DNA from: RQOF01 sp964461135
GTDB taxonomy: Bacteria; Calditrichota; Calditrichia; RBG-13-44-9
Direction: 5' to 3'
NCBI GenBank assembly: GCA_964461135.1
Contig: CAYWTB010000013.1
Span: forward strand, 1 to 64,000
DNA: 64,000 nucleotides
Shown: positions 45,227 to 55,126 of the stretch, in pieces
Layout: every line of letters begins with the position of its first letter
Position numbering within the stretch: the stretch's first letter is position 1
Position numbers and translations under genes: made by a program
The notes under the pieces: generated by a model
What the model saw: only the letters and a program-made list of their open reading frames with translations
Database searches by the model: none
Told to the model about the DNA's origin: nothing

Positions 45227-48172
45227 GTGATTCACTTCTATTTCCATAATGCCGCATTACGATATTTTACTCTGAAATTTTGTGTTATCGGATTAATTCT
45301 GATTCCATTAATATCTGTGCGGGCACAACTTATAATGGATGAGTCATTTGAAAACTACTCACCCGGTTCGCTCCATAACCAGGGTAATTGGACCGTTAGC
45401 AGCGGTTATGTAGCCGTCTCGGGGGATTCGTTCCATGTTAGAAACGGTTTGCAGGGTGCACACTTCCTGGCATCCCAGCAAACACTTGTAACAAACAACA
45501 CTTCTTTTGGAGGGTCTGAACCGGGTGTTACCGGGATTGTCTATGTAGATGTATGGATACGGATTTTCTCCATTTCTGATAAATATTTTGCATTGAGTGG
45601 TTATGATCTATATGGGACCAGTCAAAAAAGGTCCTTTGTATTTGAATTTAATGCTCCATCAGGGATCCAGGGTGATTTCCAAATTTATGACGGATCATCC
45701 AAGTTGATCATGGGTCAGTATCAGATAGGTGAGTGGGTAAGAATCAGCGCAAAGGTTGACTATGATCGATCAGTTTACCAGGTGGTTTACAATGGTAAAT
45801 CAGCAGTTACGGCGAATTTTCGTGAGAATTACACTCCAACTGCCAGTGGAACTCGTCAGGCCGGAATCAAGGAATATCATCAGCTTCGGATTAATCTTGG
45901 ATATGATGGTGCCGTCGGGAGTGTGAATGCAGCTATTGATGATATTTATGTCGGAACCGATTCAATTCCCGGTATAATATTCGATGATCCGCTGATTACT
46001 TATACCCTTAGCATTGAGCAACCATGTATTGGAGCTATTTCGGTTGATCCCGATTTACCTGAATATCCAGAAAACACCCAGCTAACTGCAACCTTAACCA
46101 TCCCATCCGGTTATGTAAATCTGGGCTGGACAGGAGATTTGTCCGGAACGGACTTAATAAAATCTTTCAGCATCACCCATGATATGATCATTGGTGCAGA
46201 AGTGGGAATTGATTCTACCAATCCTCCACTACAATTTACAGTAACCGTAACTCAACCGGCTTTCGGTGCAATCTCACTGGATCCACCGGGAGGAAATTAT
46301 TATCAGTACACTACAGTAACTGCTATTCTTGGCCTTCCGGCCGGGTATATCAATGCCGGCTGGACGGGTGATCTGAGTGGAACCGAAAACGAAAAAACCT
46401 TCGAAGTATTGAATGATATGACTATCGGTGCGATTGTAATTCCTGATACATTACCTCCGACTGTTTATACGGTTTCCACCTCAACAGAATTCAGGAACTG
46501 TTGTGATGGAAGCAATCTGCGTGCAGGTGATATAGTCGAAGTAAGGAATGGTACTTATGATACGGGTGGTATAACAGTTGAGTCGTCCGGAACCGTCGAC
46601 AGATATATCATAATACGGGCCCAGAATGTGGGAGGTGCAATTCTCAATGGGCAGAGTAATTTTATTTTCCGAAATTCTTCATATGTTCAGCTGGAAGGGT
46701 TTGATTTCCGGTCTTCAGTTTATACGGCCGTGAAACTTGAAGCATGTACCAATATCAGGATAACCCGGAATATTTTCAATCTGGTTGAAACAGCCGGTCA
46801 AAACGGTAAGTGGGTATATATCGGTGGCATTTGGAATAATGTGAATGCACCGAGCCATCATAATCAAATCGATCATAATTTATTTGAAAATAAACATGAA
46901 CTTGGAAATTTTATCACCATTGATGGACAACATGATCCTGTAAATCAGGTATCCCAGTACGATCGAATCGACTATAACCATTTCAGAAATATAGGCCCCC
47001 GGGCAGTGAATGAAATGGAGGCTGTTAGGATCGGAGTAAGTGATCTATCTCTTTCCAGTGGATTTACGATTATCGAATATAATTTATTTGAAGACTGTGA
47101 TGGCGATCCTGAAATTATCTCCATTAAATCCTGTGATGACACTATTCGCTATAACACCTTAAAAAAATGCCAGGGTACGCTGTGTCTGAGGAGTGGAAAC
47201 CGCAATACCGTGGAAGGAAATTTTTTTCTCGGAATAGGAAAAACTGGTACTGGTGGAATACGGTTATATGGGAATGATCACCAAATATTTAATAATTATT
47301 TTGAAGGATTAACCGGAAGCACCTGGGATGCAGTCCTTACCCTTACCAATGGAGATTACGACGGGGAAAATAGCGGAGGTCTAACCAGTCATTGGCGTAT
47401 AAAAAGAGCCAAAATTATGTTCAATACACTGGCGGGTAATGCCCATAATATTGAAATCGGTTATACAAATTCAGGTGACTACACCCAACCTCCCCGTGAT
47501 GTGATAATGGCCAACAACCTGGTGACAGGAACGGAAAATCAGCTTGTTAATATCATATCTCAACCCTTGAATATGACCTGGCTTTCCAATATACTTTTCC
47601 CCCAGGGCACAGCAAGTACAGGAATTCCCGTGACACCATTTCAGATAATTGTGACTGATCCACAACTAATCTATTCAGATTCATTGTGGCGATTGCAACC
47701 AGGAAGTCCAGCTATTGATTCTGCCAGGGGAAATTTCCCTCTGGTGGTGATGGACATGGATGGACAGCATAGAGCACAATTGAAAGATATCGGTGCAGAT
47801 GAATATTCGAGCGAATCAATTATACACCGACCCCTCACTGCAAATGATGTAGGACCTTTCGCCGGATCTGTCACCAATATAATAGATACAGAGATAAGTG
47901 AACCCAAAACATTTCCGGATAATTATAAAATACTTTCAGTATATCCCAATCCTTTCAATGCAACTCAACGAATTTACGTGAAGCAACCGGAATCGGCAAC
48001 AACCAGACTGATGATATTTGATTTAACCGGTAAGCGTATCGCTACAGAAATAAAGAGGCTTGCGCCGGGTATGTATCAATGGAATGCCGTGAATCTGGCC
48101 ACCGGAACTTATTTTATAATTCTCAGAGGAGAAAAAATATACGATGTCCGAAAAGTAATACTGTTGAAATGA
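45227..48172 (+). CDS. PL6-family alginate lyase with accessory domains and T9SS tail
   Basis: The 981-residue product starts at GTG with a signal peptide (to about 34). Residues about 35-250 form a LamG-like sandwich. Two InlB-like repeats (about 258-328 and 335-405, each with GWTGDLSGT) follow. The PL6 beta-helix spans about 411-860. In it Lys634 (SIKSCDDT) and Arg655 (LCLRSGNRN) are 21 residues apart, as are the catalytic Lys250/Arg271 of chondroitinase B, and Glu629 lies 5 before the Lys as a calcium ligand. It ends with a T9SS domain (VYPNPFNATQRIYV ... RKVILLK). It should be a cell-surface endolyase for alginate or, less likely, dermatan-type polymers. Confidence 0.9.
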   Translation: MIHFYFHNAALRYFTLKFCVIGLILIPLISVRAQLIMDESFENYSPGSLHNQGNWTVSSGYVAVSGDSFHVRNGLQGAHFLASQQTLVTNNTSFGGSEPGVTGIVYVDVWIRIFSISDKYFALSGYDLYGTSQKRSFVFEFNAPSGIQGDFQIYDGSSKLIMGQYQIGEWVRISAKVDYDRSVYQVVYNGKSAVTANFRENYTPTASGTRQAGIKEYHQLRINLGYDGAVGSVNAAIDDIYVGTDSIPGIIFDDPLITYTLSIEQPCIGAISVDPDLPEYPENTQLTATLTIPSGYVNLGWTGDLSGTDLIKSFSITHDMIIGAEVGIDSTNPPLQFTVTVTQPAFGAISLDPPGGNYYQYTTVTAILGLPAGYINAGWTGDLSGTENEKTFEVLNDMTIGAIVIPDTLPPTVYTVSTSTEFRNCCDGSNLRAGDIVEVRNGTYDTGGITVESSGTVDRYIIIRAQNVGGAILNGQSNFIFRNSSYVQLEGFDFRSSVYTAVKLEACTNIRITRNIFNLVETAGQNGKWVYIGGIWNNVNAPSHHNQIDHNLFENKHELGNFITIDGQHDPVNQVSQYDRIDYNHFRNIGPRAVNEMEAVRIGVSDLSLSSGFTIIEYNLFEDCDGDPEIISIKSCDDTIRYNTLKKCQGTLCLRSGNRNTVEGNFFLGIGKTGTGGIRLYGNDHQIFNNYFEGLTGSTWDAVLTLTNGDYDGENSGGLTSHWRIKRAKIMFNTLAGNAHNIEIGYTNSGDYTQPPRDVIMANNLVTGTENQLVNIISQPLNMTWLSNILFPQGTASTGIPVTPFQIIVTDPQLIYSDSLWRLQPGSPAIDSARGNFPLVVMDMDGQHRAQLKDIGADEYSSESIIHRPLTANDVGPFAGSVTNIIDTEISEPKTFPDNYKILSVYPNPFNATQRIYVKQPESATTRLMIFDLTGKRIATEIKRLAPGMYQWNAVNLATGTYFIILRGEKIYDVRKVILLK

Positions 48173-48395
48173 GATAATCATGATATGGGAGTTACGATTC
48201 AGAAATCAACTGTCTGTATCCGTTTGCTTACTTTATTAAGCAGGTACATGGATAGTCTCACATCAGGAAAGGAAACTGTTTGTTTATCCGACACAGATAA
48301 AATGAGGACTTAAAAGAAAAAAGTGATAACAATTATAGGTTTTATTTAACCACCAATTAATTTTTAAAATTTTTACATAACTCTTGGAGGTAATT

Positions 48396-51300
48396 ATGAA
48401 CATCAAGCTAAAACATTTCTTGAGTGCCTTTGTGGTCATTCTGATTGGTCTGATGACAATTCAGGCACAAACGATTCACTACATTACTGCAGGGGATGGC
48501 ACCCTGGAGACTGCTATTGCAGCGGCTGCCAGTGGAGATATTATTGAACTGGTTGATAGTGGGGGACTTTATGCTCATTCCTCCAGCGATTATATGGTAA
48601 TTGATAAGACATTGATCATCCGTGCAGCGACAGGCCTGGCTGATCAACCGATCATTAAAATTACTAAAGATCCTATCAGCAGCGCCCGTATTTTTGAGAT
48701 TCGTGCGGGTGGAAATCTCACACTAAAAGGCTTGGAAATGGATTGCCGTGGACCGGATGGTGTAACCCTTTGGGCAAAAAATGCGATACGGTCACAGGAT
48801 GTGGCCGATACCAGCGGTACCTTTCATTTCACGCTGATAGTGGATGACTGTTATATGCACCACTCGTTAGAGGCCATGGTTAAAATGCACCGGTACACCA
48901 TCGGGGATACTATTCGATTCACTAATTGTATTTTTGATGAGGCTTATAATGAAGCCGTTCTTTTCAGGGAGAGTTCATCAAATCTTGGCCCGGATATTCG
49001 TTTTGCTGAATTTACTAATTGTACATTCTCCAGGATCGGACGTGAAGCCCTTTATGCGGAATTTAGTAATCCAGTGATTCGTTTCAATCACTGTACATTT
49101 GATTCCATAAGCTGGCGTGAGAATAAGCGAATCATCTATCCGACCAATATTACCGATGTCGAGATAAAAAACTGCATTTTTTCCAATCAGCTCGGTACTA
49201 ATACTCAAAGTATAGCACTTTATGGGAATTCAACAATTTCATACAGCGACACATTCAATGTGGCCAGTGTTTCCCTGCGGGATGCATCTACAATAGGTGC
49301 CGGTATGCTGGATGTTGATCCGCTTTATACTGATCCTGTCAATGATGATTATACCCTGCAGCCTAATTCTCCGGTGCTGGGTATGGCTGATGATGGATAT
49401 GCCATGGGTGACCTGAGGTGGGATCCGAATTACGGGATGCCGGTAGTTATTCCTGTGGCTGCAGGTGATGGAACACTACAGGCTGCGGTGACATCGGCCA
49501 GTGAAGGAGATACGCTTGAATTGATCAGCAGCGGTGGGGTATATCGAAATTCTACATCCGATTATATTGTTATTGACAAAACTTTGATCATTCGTGCACG
49601 AACGGGTCTGGCACAGATGCCAATAATTCGGAATACCAACATCTCCGCCAGCAGTGCCAGGTTATTTGAAATCCGGGCCGGAGGGAATCTCACATTGAAA
49701 GGTCTGGATCTGGACTGCCGTGCAGCAAATGGTGGTGATGCTCATGCCAAAAATGCGATCCGCTCCCAGGATGTTGCCGATACCACTGGTGCCTTCCATT
49801 TCAAACTGTTTGTAATGGATTGTAAACTTCACAACTCAAAGGAAGCTCTGGTTAAGGCACATCGCTTTACCATCGGAGACACGCTGGTCTTTGAGAACTG
49901 TATATTTGACGAGGCTTATAATGAGGCAATACTGTTCCGGGAGAGCACCTCTAATCTCGGTCCGGACATCCGTTACACCCGGATAGAGAATTGTACCTTC
50001 ACTAAAATCGGTCGTGAAGCTCTGTATATCGAATACAGCGATCCTGTGGTGCAAATCAATCACTGTACCTTTGATTCGGTGAGTTACCGTGAAGATAAAC
50101 GGATAATCTATCCCCGAAATGTGAATGATGTACAGATAAAAAACTGTATTTTTACCAACCAGGGAGGAACCAATACCCAATCTCTGGCATTATACGGTAC
50201 CTCAACCATTGATTATTGTGATCTGTTCAATGTTACCGCAGTAAGTCTTAACGGAAGTGCGGCCAGCGGGGACAGTCTCTTTAATTTTGATCCTCTTTAT
50301 AATGATCCCTCCTCGTATGATTATCGCTTGGCGCTTGCTTCCCCGGCAAGAGACCGTGCTGATGACGGGCAGGCTTTGGGAGATTTACGCTGGGAAATCC
50401 TGCCAACTCAATATTATTTAAATCTGGTAACTGTGGGACGGGGAATTGTGACCCTGGATCCCGCCGGAGGTGTGTATGATCCCGGAACTGTGGTAACCAT
50501 GACCGCAATCCCTGACTTCGGATGGGAATTTAGCCAATGGACGGGGAATGTTTTTCCACCAAATGCCAATCCAGTTAACATCACCATGAATGCTACCGAG
50601 ACTGTTACCTGTACCTTTACCAGCCTCGCTCCCCAGGTGGTACTGACCGTCGACACCCTCGGTTTGGGTCATGTGGAACTTGATCCCGAACCGTCTAATG
50701 GGACTTACGATCAGGGAACCCTGGTAACGCTTACGGCGGTTCCTCAGACTAACTGGACATTTGTTCAATGGGAAGGTGATCTTACTGGATCAACCAATCC
50801 CATTACGGCCGCAATTGATTCAAATATGCATGTTACGGCTAGATTTGCCAGTATCTTCACTCAATATGAACTGACTGTCAATGTGGACGGTCAAGGAAAC
50901 GTTACCCTTACTCCAGAACCCATTCTGGGAACCTACGATTCCAGTACTGTGGTGAGCTTACTAGCCGAACCAAGCCTGGGATGGGAATTTAGCGGATGGT
51001 CTGGAGACTTAACTGGTACAGTAAATCCGGATACGGTAGTTATGGATTCAAACCTTACAGTTACTGCAACCTTTTCAGAAATCGTTTTTCCGGGGCATGC
51101 CCTGGAGATTGATACGACCTGGGATTTGTGGGATGCCGTCGAGTTTGCCAACAATAACAGTTATGTTGACAGCATCATTCTGATTACCGATGCTGGTTTA
51201 TATGCGTGTAAAAGTACACATGATATGGCAGTAAGATCTCCCCTGACCATTATTGCAGATACCGGTCTGGTTCAAAAACCGGTTATAATTAACATGGATC

Positions 51301-52415
51301 CATCTGCCAGCAGTGATGATATTTTCCGGGTATTTGATGATTTTACCCTCAAGGGTGTGATCCTGGACGGCGGCCATCCACTCACCTATGGACCTAAATA
51401 TGCCATACGTTTACGGCACTATGACAATAGTGATTCGGTAAAAGTGGGAACCAATGTTACGGTTATGGATTGCGAGTTCAGAGATTTCTTCCAGAATAAG
51501 ATCCTGACTAATGATGGACATGTCTTTAAAATTGATGTCTGGGTTCTAGCCGGGACCATTAAATTTGAAAATTGTACTTTTGTGCGGACCGGGTATGAAG
51601 CGATCAGGATTTCTGATCTAGAAAAATGGCCGAGCTCGAAAACACTGGATTCTCTGATTGTCCGGAATTGTACTTTCGTTGACATTGATGCGGAATGTAT
51701 TCGTTACTATTCGGATCTTGATCCTGCCACACCGGATGCACCGGTTATCGTCGAACACTTAACTGTGGACAATTCAGCAACCAGGATCATGTTCCTAAAG
51801 AACAGTGGCGGCGCTATTGTCCGTGATATTATTATTTCCAACAGCCGTCTTTCAGGTCATGGACGGGATAGTGATTTACTGGATGCCCAGGGAAACACCG
51901 GTGTTCCAAGCTTCGTGAGCCATATCGATACATTCCAGGTATTGCCAGTCCCGATTTTATCTTCTGATGGACAGGTGGATACCACGACAATATATGGCTT
52001 CGATCCGCTTTACCGAGATCGGGCCAATCTGGATTTCACGCTGTTGGCGGGTTCTCCTGCTTACGGAAAAGCGCATGATGGTACTGCTCTGGGTGACCTC
52101 CGTTGGGTGGATCCCACAGTGGGTATTGCTCTTCCGACCGAACTCATTCCGACTGAATACAAATTAGAGCAGAATTATCCTAATCCCTTTAATCCCTCTA
52201 CTACCATCGAGTTTGCTATTAAAGAACCGGGATTGACCACTTTAAAGGTTTATGATATCCTTGGAAGGCTGGTAATTACACTGGTCAATGGGCAAATGCA
52301 AGCTGGTTATTATAAAGTGGCTTTCCATGATCCGAAACTGGCAACCGGCATTTACTTTTGTCATCTGAAATCAGGAAAATTCGAATCGATAAAGAAAATG
52401 TTACTGGTGAAGTAA
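48396..52415 (+). CDS. Secreted triple beta-helix protein with internal duplication and T9SS tail
   Basis: I chose the ATG at 48396 (TTGGAGG ribosome-binding site 5 bp ahead), giving 1339 residues with a signal peptide (to about 25). Beta-helix module 1 (about 28-340) and module 2 (about 348-660) are tandem copies: FDEAYNEAVLFRESSSNLGP versus FDEAYNEAILFRESTSNLGP. Three InlB-like repeats (about 670-895) link to a third, different beta-helix (about 896-1240) and a T9SS domain (QNYPNPFNPSTTIEFAI). No PL6 Lys/Arg pair is evident, so it may bind rather than cleave polysaccharide. Its position between PL6 and heparinase genes suggests alginate use; no activity is established. Confidence 0.82.
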   Translation: MNIKLKHFLSAFVVILIGLMTIQAQTIHYITAGDGTLETAIAAAASGDIIELVDSGGLYAHSSSDYMVIDKTLIIRAATGLADQPIIKITKDPISSARIFEIRAGGNLTLKGLEMDCRGPDGVTLWAKNAIRSQDVADTSGTFHFTLIVDDCYMHHSLEAMVKMHRYTIGDTIRFTNCIFDEAYNEAVLFRESSSNLGPDIRFAEFTNCTFSRIGREALYAEFSNPVIRFNHCTFDSISWRENKRIIYPTNITDVEIKNCIFSNQLGTNTQSIALYGNSTISYSDTFNVASVSLRDASTIGAGMLDVDPLYTDPVNDDYTLQPNSPVLGMADDGYAMGDLRWDPNYGMPVVIPVAAGDGTLQAAVTSASEGDTLELISSGGVYRNSTSDYIVIDKTLIIRARTGLAQMPIIRNTNISASSARLFEIRAGGNLTLKGLDLDCRAANGGDAHAKNAIRSQDVADTTGAFHFKLFVMDCKLHNSKEALVKAHRFTIGDTLVFENCIFDEAYNEAILFRESTSNLGPDIRYTRIENCTFTKIGREALYIEYSDPVVQINHCTFDSVSYREDKRIIYPRNVNDVQIKNCIFTNQGGTNTQSLALYGTSTIDYCDLFNVTAVSLNGSAASGDSLFNFDPLYNDPSSYDYRLALASPARDRADDGQALGDLRWEILPTQYYLNLVTVGRGIVTLDPAGGVYDPGTVVTMTAIPDFGWEFSQWTGNVFPPNANPVNITMNATETVTCTFTSLAPQVVLTVDTLGLGHVELDPEPSNGTYDQGTLVTLTAVPQTNWTFVQWEGDLTGSTNPITAAIDSNMHVTARFASIFTQYELTVNVDGQGNVTLTPEPILGTYDSSTVVSLLAEPSLGWEFSGWSGDLTGTVNPDTVVMDSNLTVTATFSEIVFPGHALEIDTTWDLWDAVEFANNNSYVDSIILITDAGLYACKSTHDMAVRSPLTIIADTGLVQKPVIINMDPSASSDDIFRVFDDFTLKGVILDGGHPLTYGPKYAIRLRHYDNSDSVKVGTNVTVMDCEFRDFFQNKILTNDGHVFKIDVWVLAGTIKFENCTFVRTGYEAIRISDLEKWPSSKTLDSLIVRNCTFVDIDAECIRYYSDLDPATPDAPVIVEHLTVDNSATRIMFLKNSGGAIVRDIIISNSRLSGHGRDSDLLDAQGNTGVPSFVSHIDTFQVLPVPILSSDGQVDTTTIYGFDPLYRDRANLDFTLLAGSPAYGKAHDGTALGDLRWVDPTVGIALPTELIPTEYKLEQNYPNPFNPSTTIEFAIKEPGLTTLKVYDILGRLVITLVNGQMQAGYYKVAFHDPKLATGIYFCHLKSGKFESIKKMLLVK

Positions 52416-52423
52416 ATCTTTTA

Positions 52424-52463
52424 CAGGGATTGCCGGCAGCCAAGGCAATGCTGGCAATCCCTG
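52424..52463 (+). terminator. Probable transcription terminator
   Basis: Arms CAGGGATTGCCGGCA (52424-52438) and TGCTGGCAATCCCTG (52449-52463) pair over 15 bp with one G-T, 9 bp after the stop codon of the beta-helix gene. The following T-run is weak. Confidence 0.65.
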
Positions 52464-52626
52464 AGTTTATTGATGCTACTGTTCCAGAAGAAATATATCG
52501 AAGGATATTTGTCAATTGAAATTAAAGTTAACATTGTAGATTCAAAATGAAAAGAACTAACTGCCAATGCAGGTACATTTGTGGAAGAAGTTAAAAAGGG
52601 ACGCAACTAAGAAGATTTGTTAAATT

Positions 52627-54975
52627 ATGTTTGGTTTCAATGGTTTTAAAATGCGGGGAATTAAGTTCCTCTTGATTTTTATTTCTCTGGTTGTCGTCAC
52701 ATTCCAAATTATGATTGCTCAGGAGCCAGAAAGGATTCCGGCAGACAGAATACTGGTTGAACAGGAATTGCTGGATTATCTAAAACGAGATATCCCGGAG
52801 TTATCAGATGTTTATACTGCTATTGAGAAAAATGACAGACAACGGGCATTACACCTGCTTGCAGCATACTTTAGAGTAAAAGCAGCTACGAGGTATTATT
52901 TTAACTGGAAACATTTTCCGATTCGTTTTAAAAATTACCAACAGATGTTTCCCGCAATGAAAAACGAACATCTAAAACTGTCTGAAGAACAGATGGCAAC
53001 TTATGCTCCTGAAACTAACTGGCAATTACCCTTCAAAAACCTTCTGGGACAGGATGTTACCGCATATGAATTAAGACATCTGGCGCGCCAGCAAAAATCT
53101 TTTAATATGGTTATGATGTATTATTATTCCGGAGAAAATACTAAATATTTGGATTATTTCGTGCGTCAGGTTGCTGATTTGAACCGGGCGTTTTTGCAGA
53201 ATAAGTATGATGATGCCGGAAACGGGATTTATGAATTATTTCGTGCAGGGAAAAGAATCCATAACTGGCTGTTTTGTTATAATGCATATCTGGCCAGTCC
53301 GAATTTTGATGAACAAAAGCAATTGCTTCTGGTAAGAACCTTCTTGCATCATGGTGCTCAGTTGAAAAAGCGCACACAAAAAATTAGTTATGGAAATCAT
53401 AATACCAAAGGACTGGCGGCATTGTTTGAAATTGCTTCACAATTTCCGGAATTTATAGGGACAGATCAATGGATAAAACAAGCCCTGGCCGGTGTGGAAT
53501 GGCACCTGAAAAATGAGGTGAATCCCGATGGATTCCAGTTTGAAAGATCCGTTCATTATCATAAAACAGACATTGAAAATTATCTGCGGGTCTACAATCT
53601 CTCCAGGCGAAATAACCTACCCTTGTCAGAAATATTTGTGATTCAATTCCGCAGAATGTTTGATGTGCTGGTTAAAATAGCTCAACCTGACAGGCTCTTG
53701 CCGGTTTTACAAGACGATACGGATTCACCTTTTATGGAAAATAATACCATGGATGATGTGATGATGGTGGGAACCATTATTTTCCAGGATGGAACTTTCC
53801 GTTATTTTACCAATCATAAAATTTCAGCGGATTATTACTGGTTTTTCAATGAACATGAATTAAATATCTCTGGTGATATCAGACCAGAAATACCCGATCT
53901 CGGTTCTGTCTCTTTACCTGCCACCGGATATTATGTAATGAGGAATGGCTGGAATGAAAACGATTGTTATATGATTATCTCAGCCGGGTTATCAAAAAGG
54001 AAACCAGATCACCAGCAGGGGGAGATGTTGGGCATTGTGGCTTATGCCAAAGGTAATGAGATCCTGCCCAATTATCAGGTGAAATATAATCTTCCGGATT
54101 ATCCTTTCTGGAAAAATTCCTGGGTGAAAAATGTAACCTTGGCAGATGGAATTCCACTGGGCCGTGGATGGACTCCAAACGAGGGTGGTTCAGGATTTGG
54201 AAAGTGGGCACATCTACCGCAACCCCGAATAATCTCCTGGGTTACCGATCTCCATTTCGATTACTTTTGTGGGTCCCATGATAGTTACGATTCATTAGGA
54301 ATAAAATATTACCGTGAAGTTCTATTTATTAAAGATGGATTCTGGATTGTCAGAGATCATTTCAGCTCAAAAAGTCCCCGAATCTATCAGCAGATCTGGC
54401 AGGGTATTTATGACATATACAACAATCACTTTATTCATAAATCCTGCGGATCAGAATCTATACTCGATATTTCCCAATTAACTACTAATTCATTGTCTAT
54501 TCATCAGAAAATATTCCGGGACAAGGGGTGTACCTATTTTCAAACTGATCCAAAAACATTTTTTATTTTTACTACACTGGTGAATCCGCGTAAACTGAAT
54601 ATTCGGCCATTTTCGCAGACTATGGGGTATACCGAACTTAAAGGAGGATGGAAAATGACCGTTGTTGAACCACAAAATGAATCACAAACAGATAAGGAGA
54701 AAATGGAACTCCGGACTGATGCCAAAATAAGATTGGTTTCGAATTCCGGCAGGATTTTACTTCTCGACATGACTTTTCTTCAGTTTAATGGATTAACCCT
54801 TAATCTCAGAGACAGGGCGAGCCTGATGATTTCCAAAACTGACCAATCGTTGGAACTCTGGTATCTCGGTGTGGAGGAAAACAATATGCAATCGGAGGGG
54901 GTAAAGGATATGCCGGGTACAATTAAAGCTGAAATAATAAGTCCTGGGCAATACATACTGGTTAAGGTAAAATAA
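52627..54975 (+). CDS. Heparinase II/III-like polysaccharide lyase
   Basis: The 782-residue product has a signal peptide (residues about 9-31; ATGs at codons 1 and 9 are both possible). The N-terminal alpha-helical domain carries YGNHNTKGLAALFEIASQFP near 255 and FQFERSVHYHKTDIENYLRV near 305. The C-terminal heparinase II/III sandwich includes KPDHQQGEMLGIVAYAKGNE near 460. This is the arrangement of PL12/PL15/PL17-like lyases, but the exact family and substrate are not clear by eye. It has no T9SS domain, so it is probably periplasmic. It lies between the beta-helix gene and the TonB-dependent receptor. Confidence 0.8.
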   Translation: MFGFNGFKMRGIKFLLIFISLVVVTFQIMIAQEPERIPADRILVEQELLDYLKRDIPELSDVYTAIEKNDRQRALHLLAAYFRVKAATRYYFNWKHFPIRFKNYQQMFPAMKNEHLKLSEEQMATYAPETNWQLPFKNLLGQDVTAYELRHLARQQKSFNMVMMYYYSGENTKYLDYFVRQVADLNRAFLQNKYDDAGNGIYELFRAGKRIHNWLFCYNAYLASPNFDEQKQLLLVRTFLHHGAQLKKRTQKISYGNHNTKGLAALFEIASQFPEFIGTDQWIKQALAGVEWHLKNEVNPDGFQFERSVHYHKTDIENYLRVYNLSRRNNLPLSEIFVIQFRRMFDVLVKIAQPDRLLPVLQDDTDSPFMENNTMDDVMMVGTIIFQDGTFRYFTNHKISADYYWFFNEHELNISGDIRPEIPDLGSVSLPATGYYVMRNGWNENDCYMIISAGLSKRKPDHQQGEMLGIVAYAKGNEILPNYQVKYNLPDYPFWKNSWVKNVTLADGIPLGRGWTPNEGGSGFGKWAHLPQPRIISWVTDLHFDYFCGSHDSYDSLGIKYYREVLFIKDGFWIVRDHFSSKSPRIYQQIWQGIYDIYNNHFIHKSCGSESILDISQLTTNSLSIHQKIFRDKGCTYFQTDPKTFFIFTTLVNPRKLNIRPFSQTMGYTELKGGWKMTVVEPQNESQTDKEKMELRTDAKIRLVSNSGRILLLDMTFLQFNGLTLNLRDRASLMISKTDQSLELWYLGVEENNMQSEGVKDMPGTIKAEIISPGQYILVKVK

Positions 54976-54997
54976 ACGGATGATAAATAAAAAATGC

Positions 54998-55027
54998 TTG
55001 ACAAAAATATTTATCAAATCCTATTTT
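54998..55027 (+). promoter_or_regulatory. Possible sigma-70-type promoter of the TonB-receptor gene
   Basis: TTGACA (54998-55003) is a perfect -35 box, 18 bp ahead of TATTTT (55022-55027). TATAAT at 55040-55045 is too far for this -35. The gene starts 100 bp downstream. Confidence 0.35.
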
Positions 55028-55126
55028 CTTCTTATAAGATATAATATGTATGACAAATATATTTTTTCCGTCTAATCAGGAATGTTATCAACAATATCAG
55101 AAAATGTTTTTATTCAGGAGAAATTT

